Positions 52,608-60,900 of a stretch of 64,000 bases of DNA are shown in pieces; position 1 is the stretch's first letter, and each line of letters starts with the position of its first letter. A program made the position numbers and the translations under genes. Below the pieces are notes generated by a model. That model searched no databases. It had not been told where the DNA came from and was given only the letters and a program-made list of their open reading frames with translations. This stretch comes from JBJXHC01 sp046160825. Lineage in GTDB: Bacteria; Bacteroidota; Ignavibacteria; UBA10030; UBA6906. Where the stretch lies: assembly GCA_046160825.1 (NCBI GenBank), contig JBJXHC010000017.1:1-64000 (forward strand), read 5' to 3'.

Positions 52608-54014
52608 CTACCGGCTGATACTTCCGGTGGCTCTGGCAAGCTGTACTTCTGAAATGAAATTGTCGTACACCGAATTGATATAATCCGTCTTTGCCGACGC
52701 ATACGCGGTTTGCGCATCAATCAGATCAACGTTGGACGCTGCACCGGAATCATAGCGGCGAGTGACGGAGTTCAGTACTTCCTCCCCTTGCTCCAATCCT
52801 TTCTTCGCGATCTCAATCCGTTTCTTTGTTGCCTTGACGGTGAGTTGCGCGTGGGTGGCTTGCAGCAATAAGCCCCGACGGTAGCGCTCGACGCCCTGCT
52901 CGGCGCTTTCATATTCCGCTTTTGATTTTTGAAGATTCGTGTAGTCACCGAAACTGTTGAAGATGGGCCAACGCAACGACAGCGAAAGTGCCCATGGTTT
53001 GATGCCATCGAGTTTCAGTGTGTTGTTTTGCTCCCAGCCATATTGGAAAGCAAGGTTCACCCGTGGTTTGAAGTTGACCCACGATTGATCGACCCCCGCT
53101 TCTGCCAGTCGGAGATTTGCCTCCGCAGTTCTCATTGCCGGATGGGTTGCAAGGAATGACTGATCCACAGTATACGGTGTTGCTAATGTGCCCAAGGATG
53201 CAAGTTGAAGCGACGGTGACTCGATCGTGCTGGATAAACTCGCATTGGGAATCGATGCCTTCTCGATCGTGAACGTTTTATCAAGCTCCACTCCCATCAG
53301 TTCGTTGAGTTGCAGTCGGGCAAGAGCAAGACCGTTCTGGGCATTCACGATGTTACCTTCGTCGGAGGCAAGTTGCACTTCGAAACGCAGGACATCGGTT
53401 TTGGTACGGCTGCCGAGCGACTCGCGACGACGGGTCATTTCCAGCCAGCGATGCGTCCGCTCAGCGGATTCATTCGCGAGGGCAAGGAGTTCCTCGGATT
53501 TCAATACGGTGAAATACGCCGCCTTCACGCTGGCGATAATGTCCTGTTCGGTCTCTTGATATGAAAACTCCGTTTTATCCTGCATGGCATCGGCAACCTG
53601 CAGACCAACGATCTCGGCACCGCCATTGTAGATTGGCTGAACAACAGTCAAGCTGGTTGAGTATGCATCACGGTAGGCAAATGGCCGGATGTCCGTCAAA
53701 GCGGACGGAGGAATCCCCAATGCCGGTCCAACATTCTTGATAAAATCAACAGCCGCATTGGCGCGGCGTTCGCTCTCGGGATCAATCCGGGTAATGTTTG
53801 ATGAAAGCTCCACTTTGGGAAGGAAGTTCGTTATCGCATTCTTTCTCCCCCAACGCGCAGCGTCCATATCATGAGATGCACCCCGGATCTGGTAGTTTCG
53901 CTCAAGAGCAGTCGACACTGCGCCATCCAATGTTAATGTTTCCTGAGCCGGTGCTGTACCCATCACCAATATCGCTGCTAGAATCAGAATCGTCTTCATC
54001 ATTCGCCTGTCCAT
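52608..54014 (-). CDS. TolC-family outer membrane efflux protein
   Basis: This 468-residue protein has a signal peptide (cleavage near TAPAQ, about residue 24) and two tandem TolC repeats (about 30-235 and 260-460). These contain long helices such as LGSRTKTDVLRFEVQLASDE and YDSGAASNVDLIDAQTAYAS. It forms the outer-membrane channel of the pump. The ATG at 54014 follows the regulator stop by 2 bp; ATGs at 54002 or 53999 have a better-placed AAGGA site and are equally possible. Confidence 0.92.
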   Translation of the reverse strand: MDRRMMKTILILAAILVMGTAPAQETLTLDGAVSTALERNYQIRGASHDMDAARWGRKNAITNFLPKVELSSNITRIDPESERRANAAVDFIKNVGPALGIPPSALTDIRPFAYRDAYSTSLTVVQPIYNGGAEIVGLQVADAMQDKTEFSYQETEQDIIASVKAAYFTVLKSEELLALANESAERTHRWLEMTRRRESLGSRTKTDVLRFEVQLASDEGNIVNAQNGLALARLQLNELMGVELDKTFTIEKASIPNASLSSTIESPSLQLASLGTLATPYTVDQSFLATHPAMRTAEANLRLAEAGVDQSWVNFKPRVNLAFQYGWEQNNTLKLDGIKPWALSLSLRWPIFNSFGDYTNLQKSKAEYESAEQGVERYRRGLLLQATHAQLTVKATKKRIEIAKKGLEQGEEVLNSVTRRYDSGAASNVDLIDAQTAYASAKTDYINSVYDNFISEVQLARATGSISR

Positions 54015-54016
54015 CC

Positions 54017-54703
54017 TTAGTTGTTCACCCGACTCATATTCAATTCCTCGTACACCCTCTTCCCTTTGTCCGTCATCATTCCCTCAAGGAGGAGCGCCAT
54101 TGCTTTCTTACATGCAGTGGTGAGTTCAACGCCCATTTGTTCGCGCCACATGTCCTCCGCGCGATCAATCTGTCGCATCAGCCCGTATGCGCAAGCCCAG
54201 AACATCACCGCTGCTTCCGGAGGATGGACATCCTCTTTCAGATAACCATCTTCTTTTGCACGTTTGATGGTATCGAAAACGATTCCCCATATCCGTTTGT
54301 CATTCTGCGCACACAGATCAGCCATCTCCGGACTTACCTGCTTGTGTAACTCTGAGTTCTCAAGGAAATAGTACATCCTATAATACTTGCGGTGTTGATT
54401 GAAGTAGTTGATGTAGGCGTCGCCAATGTTTTGAATCTGCTTGACGGAAGGCTCGTCCGTACCGGCAGCTTCCAGGAACATGCTATGGAGAATATCGCCT
54501 CCCCGGCAGGTGACGACGAGGTACAGGTCTTCCTTACTCTTGTAATAGAGATAGAGTGTGCTCTTGCCAAGCTCCGCTGCTTCTGCAATCTCGTCCATCG
54601 TCGTTGCTGAAAGACCCTTTTCCTGAAAGATCCTTTCCGCAGCATTGATGATCTCTTCCTTGCGTTGTTCCTTCTCCCGCTCTTTTCGCTCAATTATTCC
54701 CAT
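54017..54703 (-). CDS. TetR/AcrR-family transcriptional regulator
   Basis: This 228-residue repressor has an N-terminal helix-turn-helix (about 15-60, with INAAERIFQEKGLSATTMDE and LGKSTLYLYYKSKEDLYLVV) and a helical ligand-binding domain. It is the first gene of the efflux operon, so it most likely represses its own transcription together with TolC, adaptor and pump. The ATG at 54703 has GGAG seven bases upstream; an extended frame to 54751 would cross the probable operator. Confidence 0.93.
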   Translation of the reverse strand: MGIIERKEREKEQRKEEIINAAERIFQEKGLSATTMDEIAEAAELGKSTLYLYYKSKEDLYLVVTCRGGDILHSMFLEAAGTDEPSVKQIQNIGDAYINYFNQHRKYYRMYYFLENSELHKQVSPEMADLCAQNDKRIWGIVFDTIKRAKEDGYLKEDVHPPEAAVMFWACAYGLMRQIDRAEDMWREQMGVELTTACKKAMALLLEGMMTDKGKRVYEELNMSRVNN

Positions 54704-54723
54704 ATCATACTCCAATTCTATTG

Positions 54724-54738
54724 ATGACTCATAGTCAT
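54724..54738. promoter_or_regulatory. probable TetR operator, proximal
   Basis: ATGACT-CAT-AGTCAT is a perfect palindrome just downstream of the expected transcription start and 21 bp before the regulator start codon. A binding protein here would block transcription of the operon. The same half-sites and spacing recur at 54815-54829. Confidence 0.55.
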
Positions 54739-54750
54739 TTAATGGGCTCA

Positions 54751-54779
54751 AATATAAGCCAATCCAGTTAGCATGTCAA
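54751..54779 (-). promoter_or_regulatory. sigma70-type promoter of the efflux operon
   Basis: The minus strand has a perfect TTGACA (54774-54779), a 17-nt spacer and TATATT (54751-54756). It lies between two TGACT-N3-AGTCA palindromes and serves tetR-tolC-adaptor-pump. Confidence 0.7.
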
Positions 54780-54814
54780 GAGGTTAGCCCACAAAATAGA
54801 TAATAATTTAACGA

Positions 54815-54829
54815 ATGACTCCGAGTCAG
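54815..54829. promoter_or_regulatory. probable TetR operator, distal
   Basis: ATGACT-CCG-AGTCAG repeats the TGACT-N3-AGTCA palindrome of the proximal site. Its centre is 91 bp away, on the other side of the promoter. Paired sites could support cooperative or looping repression. Confidence 0.45.
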
Positions 54830-54979
54830 TACGAAGCGAGAATTTGGATTGTTTCAGAAAGTCTGAAGATTCATACAAACAGTTAAAAATTCAGTGAATT
54901 GGAGTTATTTTAAATATACGAGGCGACTACAGGTGTGGCAGCTACACCTTTGTGTGGTACGCGGTGGGTAGGAGACGGG

Positions 54980-55083
54980 ATTGAGAATCTCGCCGAAGGC
55001 GGATTACCGGCGAGCAGGGTGGAAATTGAAAATCCCGCCGAATGACCGGACCTGATCACATTGTGGACGCTGTAGGGGTCGAA
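54980..55083. repeat. direct repeat copy A, includes a tRNA-Val 3' fragment
   Basis: This 104-bp sequence is repeated at 55191-55294 (offset 211) with two mismatches. Its last 20 bp (55064-55083) equal the 3' acceptor and T-arm part of the intact tRNA-Val gene. After about 40 unrelated bp, another tRNA piece (55125-55142) matches the T-stem to anticodon part. A CTCGCC/GGCGAG hairpin lies within. The stretch 54840-54979 before it shows nothing recognisable. Confidence 0.8.
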
Positions 55084-55190
55084 TCCGACCAAAAATCGGT
55101 CGAGATTTCGCACAGGACGCTCAACCTACGACCTCCGCCTTGTTCCAATTCGGCCCACGAGTCACGCTTTTTGTGACGAGTGGCTGCCGA

Positions 55191-55294
55191 ATTGAGAATC
55201 TCGCCGAAGGCGGATTACCAGCGAGCAGGGTGGAAATTGAAAATCCCGCCGAATGACGGGACCTGATCACATTGTGGACGCTGTAGGGGTCGAA
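55191..55294. repeat. direct repeat copy B, runs into the intact tRNA-Val gene
   Basis: This is the second copy of the 104-bp repeat. Its first 84 bp lie just behind the 3' end of tRNA-Val and its last 20 bp are the tRNA 3' part. Between copies A and B lies a hairpin GTCAC-GCTTTTT-GTGAC (55161-55177) of unknown meaning. Confidence 0.8.
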
Positions 55295-55349
55295 CCTACG
55301 ACCTCCGCCTTGTAAGGGCGGCGCTCTAGACCAACTGAGCTAAGCGTCC
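55275..55349 (-). tRNA. tRNA-Val (anticodon UAC)
   Basis: This 75-nt minus-strand tRNA has acceptor GGACGCT paired with AGCGTCC and discriminator A; CCA is not encoded. The D arm is GCTC...GAGC. The anticodon stem CCGCC/GGCGG holds loop CTTACAA, giving anticodon TAC. The T arm has loop TTCGACC with GTAGG/CCTAC stem. All four arms form. It reads GUA and other valine codons. Confidence 0.95.
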
Positions 55350-55363
55350 ATTTACTGCCGATC

Positions 55364-55392
55364 AATATACCAAAAGCATGTTGCAGAATCAA
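55364..55392 (-). promoter_or_regulatory. promoter of tRNA-Val
   Basis: The minus strand has TTGATT (55387-55392), a 17-nt spacer and TATATT (55364-55369), ending 14 bp before the tRNA 5' end. This is a good distance for a short-leader stable RNA. It overlaps the upstream region of the divergent hrpB gene. Confidence 0.65.
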
Positions 55393-55438
55393 CGCACGTC
55401 CAGGTTGAACTTCACTCCCCCCTTCTGTTCCTTGAACC

Positions 55439-57922
55439 ATGTCTCTTCCCATCAATGCCGTGTTGCCACTGTTGACCAAGACTCTCCTCGAGAAACGCAG
55501 CGCAGTTCTTTCGGCACCACCGGGTGCTGGAAAAACAACGCGTGTTCCGCTTGCGTTACTGGATGAACCGTGGATGGCAGGCAAGAAACTTCTCATGCTC
55601 GAACCACGCAGGCTCGCAGCGCGACGGGCCGCGCAATTCATGGCCGCACAACTTGGTCAACAAGCGGGCGAAACCGTCGGCTACCGGACACGCGGCGATA
55701 GCAGAGTCGGGAGGAACACTCGCATCGAGGTTGTCACCGAAGGTGTACTGACGCGCCTCTTGCACGAGCAGAGCGACTTGCCGGATGTTGCTCTGGTGGT
55801 CTTCGATGAGTTCCACGAACGCAGTATCCATGCGGACCTTGGTCTCGCTCTCACAATTGATGTCCAGCAAAACCTGCGTAATGATCTCCGAATACTTGTC
55901 ATGTCCGCAACACTTGACCAAGTGGGCGTTGCCCGACTTCTCGGCGATGCCGCCGTCGTTGAAAGCCCGGGCAAGTCATTCCCTGTAGATGTCCGATACC
56001 TCCCCCATCCGCGCATCGGACAGATAGAACCCAAAGTTGCAGAAACGGTGAGGAAAGCTTTGGCGACGGAGTCTGGGGACATTCTTGTTTTTCTTCCGGG
56101 ACAACGAGAAATAAAAAAAGTGGAAGTACTATTACTGGATTCGGATCTTCCATCTACCATAACTATCCATACACTGTATGGCGAGGCAAGCGAGGCGATA
56201 CAACAAGCTGCACTTGCCCCCGCTCCAGCAGGTCGCCGCAAAGTCATTCTCTCCACCAGTATCGCAGAGACAAGTTTGACCATTGATGGCGTCCGTATTG
56301 TTGTTGATGCCGGACTGTCCCGCGTGTCTCAGTTCGATCCGCGGCGCGGGATGTCCGGACTTGTAACCGTTCCGCTGTCTAAAGCATCAGCCGAACAACG
56401 AGCCGGCCGCGCTGGACGCCAGCAACCCGGCGTTGCATTCAGACTTTGGACCGAGACCGAGCATCAACAACTCCAGCCCTACTCGACGCCGGAGATTCTT
56501 TCAGCGGATCTCGCTTCACTCACACTCGACCTTGCACTATGGGGATCTGCAGAGCTTCGCTTTCTTGATCCTCCTCCCGCGAATCATCTTGCGCAGGCGA
56601 AGTCCCTCCTCACATCACTCGGTGCCATCGATAAGAACGGAAGCCTGACTGCACACGGCAAATTGATGGCGAAGCTTCCGCTGCATCCGCGACTTGCGCA
56701 TATGCTGCTGCGCGGCAAAGAGCTGGGGTTCGGCTCACTGGCATGCGATATTGCCGCGTTGCTTGAAGAACGCGACATTTTACGGGGACAATTGCGTGGA
56801 GATGTTGACCTCATCTCACGGCTCCATGCATTACACACAGGCGGTGATGTGGACCAGCCGACTCGCAAACGTGCTGCTGCTGAAGCAGAGCGATTAAGGG
56901 GATTAATGGGAATAAAAAATGAAAAAGGTTTTGACGAAACGGCCTCGGGAATCCTTCTCGGTTTCGCGTACCCGGACCGGATTGCGCGACGCAGGGAGAG
57001 CGGATCGCGTCGATACATCATGGCCGGAGGAGCCGGAGCAACGCTGCCGGAAGGGAGCGTGATGGCACGCGAGGAGTTTCTCGCCATTGCTGATGTGGAT
57101 GGCGCAGGAACAGAGGCGCGTGTGTTCCTCGCCGCATCGCTAAGGAAAGAGGACCTTCTGAATGTATTCCAGGATCAAATTACGGAGATGCAGGAAGTCT
57201 CATGGAGCGTCCGGGAAGAAGCTGTCGTTTCCCGATCGATGAAGAAGCTCGGTGCTGTGATCGTCTCAGAACAACGAAGTCATGCTACGGATGAAGCAAC
57301 CGACAACGCCATGGTCGATGGAATCCACCAAATGGGACTGGAAGCGTTGCCGTGGGAGAAGAATGCGATGTTTTTCCGTGAGCGAAGCGAGTGGCTGCGC
57401 GGACAGCAACTGGTGGCAGATGATTGGCCGAAACTCAGCAACGAATCTCTTCTTGAGGAAATGACGACTTGGCTCGTTCCGTTCCTTGCCGGTGTAACGC
57501 GGCGATCGCACCTTGCTCAACTCGATCTTCTGATGATTCTCCGCTCTCAATTCACCCATCAACAACTGAAAGAACTGGAGCGGCTCGCGCCTGAAACGAT
57601 CCACGTCCCCACAGGCTCAAAGATCAAACTCGATTATTCTCAAGGTGAGCAACCGGTACTCGCAGTGCGATTGCAGGAGATGTTCGGTCAGACAGACACA
57701 CCGATGATTGCCGCGGGAAAACGACGGGTACTGATTCATCTTCTTTCTCCCGCGGGCAGGCCACTGGCTGTGACACAAGACCTCGGAAGTTTTTGGAAGA
57801 ATGCCTATCCGGACGTGAGGAAGGAAATGCGCGGAAGGTACCCGAAACACGTGTGGCCAGAAGACCCACTGCATACGACCCCGACGAGGCGTGCAAAGCC
57901 ACGTACTGGAAAGACCGGCTAG
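55439..57922 (+). CDS. hrpB: ATP-dependent helicase HrpB
   Basis: This 827-residue DEAH-type RNA helicase has Walker A APPGAGKTTRVPLALL (about 26-41), motif II DEFHERSIHADLGLAL, motif III VMSATLD, motif VI QRAGRAGRQQPG and helicase-associated domains. The C-terminal HrpB-specific region (about 690-820) contains HVPTGSKIKLDYSQGEQPVL and the typical ending PDVRKEMRGRYPKHVWPEDP. The exact bacterial role is not settled. It is convergent with the following gene, with a 22-bp gap. Confidence 0.95.
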   Translation: MSLPINAVLPLLTKTLLEKRSAVLSAPPGAGKTTRVPLALLDEPWMAGKKLLMLEPRRLAARRAAQFMAAQLGQQAGETVGYRTRGDSRVGRNTRIEVVTEGVLTRLLHEQSDLPDVALVVFDEFHERSIHADLGLALTIDVQQNLRNDLRILVMSATLDQVGVARLLGDAAVVESPGKSFPVDVRYLPHPRIGQIEPKVAETVRKALATESGDILVFLPGQREIKKVEVLLLDSDLPSTITIHTLYGEASEAIQQAALAPAPAGRRKVILSTSIAETSLTIDGVRIVVDAGLSRVSQFDPRRGMSGLVTVPLSKASAEQRAGRAGRQQPGVAFRLWTETEHQQLQPYSTPEILSADLASLTLDLALWGSAELRFLDPPPANHLAQAKSLLTSLGAIDKNGSLTAHGKLMAKLPLHPRLAHMLLRGKELGFGSLACDIAALLEERDILRGQLRGDVDLISRLHALHTGGDVDQPTRKRAAAEAERLRGLMGIKNEKGFDETASGILLGFAYPDRIARRRESGSRRYIMAGGAGATLPEGSVMAREEFLAIADVDGAGTEARVFLAASLRKEDLLNVFQDQITEMQEVSWSVREEAVVSRSMKKLGAVIVSEQRSHATDEATDNAMVDGIHQMGLEALPWEKNAMFFRERSEWLRGQQLVADDWPKLSNESLLEEMTTWLVPFLAGVTRRSHLAQLDLLMILRSQFTHQQLKELERLAPETIHVPTGSKIKLDYSQGEQPVLAVRLQEMFGQTDTPMIAAGKRRVLIHLLSPAGRPLAVTQDLGSFWKNAYPDVRKEMRGRYPKHVWPEDPLHTTPTRRAKPRTGKTG

Positions 57923-57944
57923 AAGTTCGCAGACGAGGAGCGTA

Positions 57945-60900
57945 CTACTTCAACACAATCATCAATTTGTTCGCAATGAATGCTCCAGCCTCAAGGCGGT
58001 AGACGTATACTCCGCTCGCGACACCCGTTGCATCCCATACCGCACTGTATCTTCCGACGGGTTGCATACGGTTGATCAGTGTTGCAACCTGTTCGCCGAG
58101 CGTATTATAGATAGTCAACCTGACGTTGGTGGGTTGAGGCAACGCGTAGTGAATGGTCGTAGAAGGATTGAATGGGTTCGGAAAATTCTGGCTCAATGAG
58201 AACTCGGTGGGTATCTCGCCCTGCTCGTTCGGACTGTTTGTACTTGTAGGATGGAACGCTGAGTTGGACGTGATGGCTCTGTTCTCATACAAAAGAACCG
58301 CGGCATTGTTCCAACCGATGGAGATGATATCGAGATCACCGTCGTTATCCATATCGAATACCCGCGCCCCGTCGTGATGCTCATCGCCCGTATGAACAAC
58401 ATGTTGCACCCACGACGTGCCTATCCCGTTGGCGTTCTCAAAGATAATCAAACGAGCACTGGCTGAATTAACAAGATTATGCTCGCCGACGACGACATCG
58501 AAATCTCCGTCGGTATCCATGTCTGCAACGTCCATGCTCATCGGTCCGACAACCAAAGCGGAAATGACGCGCTCTGTCCATGTTCCGGTTGGCGAAACGG
58601 GCTGCTCATACCACGCAAACTTACCGGGTACGCTCACCGCCTCAAACCCCACCACTACATCCAATCGTCCATCACCATTGATGTCGGCAAGACGGTTTCT
58701 ATCGGGGTCACCGCCCGTGCCGTGCATTGTAAATCCGCTCCATGACGCTCCATTGTTGCGCAACCACTTCGTTCCGAGTGCGAGATCAATGTCACCGTCC
58801 CGGTCAATGTCTCCTTGACTGATTTGTTCGTCCTGCGAAGTTGTTGATGCTTGTCGCCACGTCCATGTACCGGTTGAAGGATCCGCCGGAACGGCCAGCA
58901 TTTGGATGCCTCGTCCCGCAGCATGCCACGACAAAGCAACTTCGAGGTTACCTCCCTGGAATCGCGCAACTTCAACGCCCTGGAGAAAATCTCCGTCACC
59001 ATTCTGAATGTTATTGAGTATGGAGAACACGCCCGATCCATTGTTGCGTGCCCAAACAAACTGGGCATTGGAGGTTGCTCCCTGCCCTTGCGTGCCCAGC
59101 ACATCCATTTTACCATCACCGTTGAAGTCGTACACGGCAGCCATGTTGTTCAGCGGCGCGCCGAGAACATTACGCAACCAGTTTCCCGTAGCAGTACCCG
59201 GATTCTTGTACCACCAGCCGCCGGTGATAATGTCCTTGCGCGTGTCGCCGTCCATATCTGCGGCAGTAATGAAAACCGCCCTCCATGGCTTATTGGTGTC
59301 AACGACACGCCGTTGCCACAGATCCAATGGAAGTCCCGTTGAACTGCTTGTGCCGTTGTTCAACCATGCATCGATGCGCGGTGTATTCCAGTTGTAGGGT
59401 TTGCCGAGAATATCGAGATCGCCGTCGCCATCAAGATCTGCAAGACGGGATTCATGGTTGCACACGCCGCTCGCAACCTCATCAAGTGTGAAATTCCCCT
59501 GGCCGTCACCCAGGAGCGACCGTATCTTCGCATTGGAGTTCCCGCCGTCAAGCCGCATCTCTGCCGAGAAGATATCCGGATATCCGTCACCGTTGATATC
59601 GCCAACATCCATGGAGTGTCCTCGCCGTACTCTCGCGATGAGCTCGTGCATCAGCCATGAAGAACCATCCCATTCATACCACCTGAGTGGTCCATCCCAA
59701 TCGCCTGCCTGGAAAACAACTTCCGGACGGCCACCGGACTTCAACTGGCCGACTGCCGCACGCGTAAAAACCATGTCACCGTCAATCTCGTGCGCGGTGA
59801 ATGTTCCGTTGCCATTATACTTGAACCAATCCCCACCACCGACGATATCTTCGAGACCGTCGCCGTCAATATCACCATGTGCAAAACCCTCGCGCCTGTC
59901 ACCAGTGTACGTGAAAATTGGAGTAAGCTGCCAGGGTTGATCGTTACGAGGATCAACCGGAATGGCAGCCCTGAAGAGTGTGTTGGCGCCCTGATTCCAA
60001 AAAATCAGTTCAGCTTGACCGTCACCCGTAAAATCACCAAACATTTCGTCGTGGTGTTGCGTGGCGCCTGAGTTCTTAATGAGATACCGCGACCACGGTG
60101 TATCGGGATTGAAATTGGGTGAGGGATTCTCCCACCACCATATCTGCTCGCTTTGTGTGTCGCCTCCGAAAACAATATCAAGATCTCCGTCACCGTCAAT
60201 ATCGTGAGATGCGCCACCCGCCTCAATCCTGAGTATGGTGGAATCAACAACGTGTTTGATCCATCCGTCTGAAGTTCTCTTGTACCACACAAGTGACGGA
60301 ATAGAGGTACGTTCGGCAATAACAAAATCATTCACGTCATCACCGTCTACATCAAGGACGAGACTTGCTGTCTGTTGTGTTCCTCCATTGGGAACAGGAA
60401 GTTCGCCGCTGCCGCTCACGAGATGAATCCACTGCGGAAAGATGAACGGTGAGGGAAGAAGAGACAGCGTAGCGGAGTTACTTATCGTAGTTCCCGCAGT
60501 GTTACTAATGATACAGCGGAATCTTGAGCCTGAATCTGTAATTGTTGTGAATGGGGTTGTATAGGATGCGCCTGTTGCTCCTGATATATTGACTTCGTTC
60601 TTTTGCCATTGGTAGGCGAGCGGAGAAGTGCTCGAAGCCAGCACACTGAACGTTGCTTGCTGCCCTTCAAATATCGTCTGGTCTGACGGCTGATTCGTAA
60701 TTGACGGCAAGCCTGCACTGATGCTGATAAAATTGAAGTTACCTGCCGAGCCGGTTTCGTTCTCTGTGTCAAGAGCGAGACGCATAATCTGCACCCCCGC
60801 ATCAAGCGACACCCCGGAGATGGAAATCATTTGCCACGTCTGGAAATCACCTGTACTCGGAACGATAACCGGTCCGGTCATGTCAACGCCGTCAAACTCG

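Noticed and set aside
54910..55190. a second, complete tRNA gene in repeat copy A
   Set aside because: Only separate pieces of tRNA-Val are present, interrupted by about 40 bp. No D arm or 5' acceptor follows, so it cannot fold as a tRNA.
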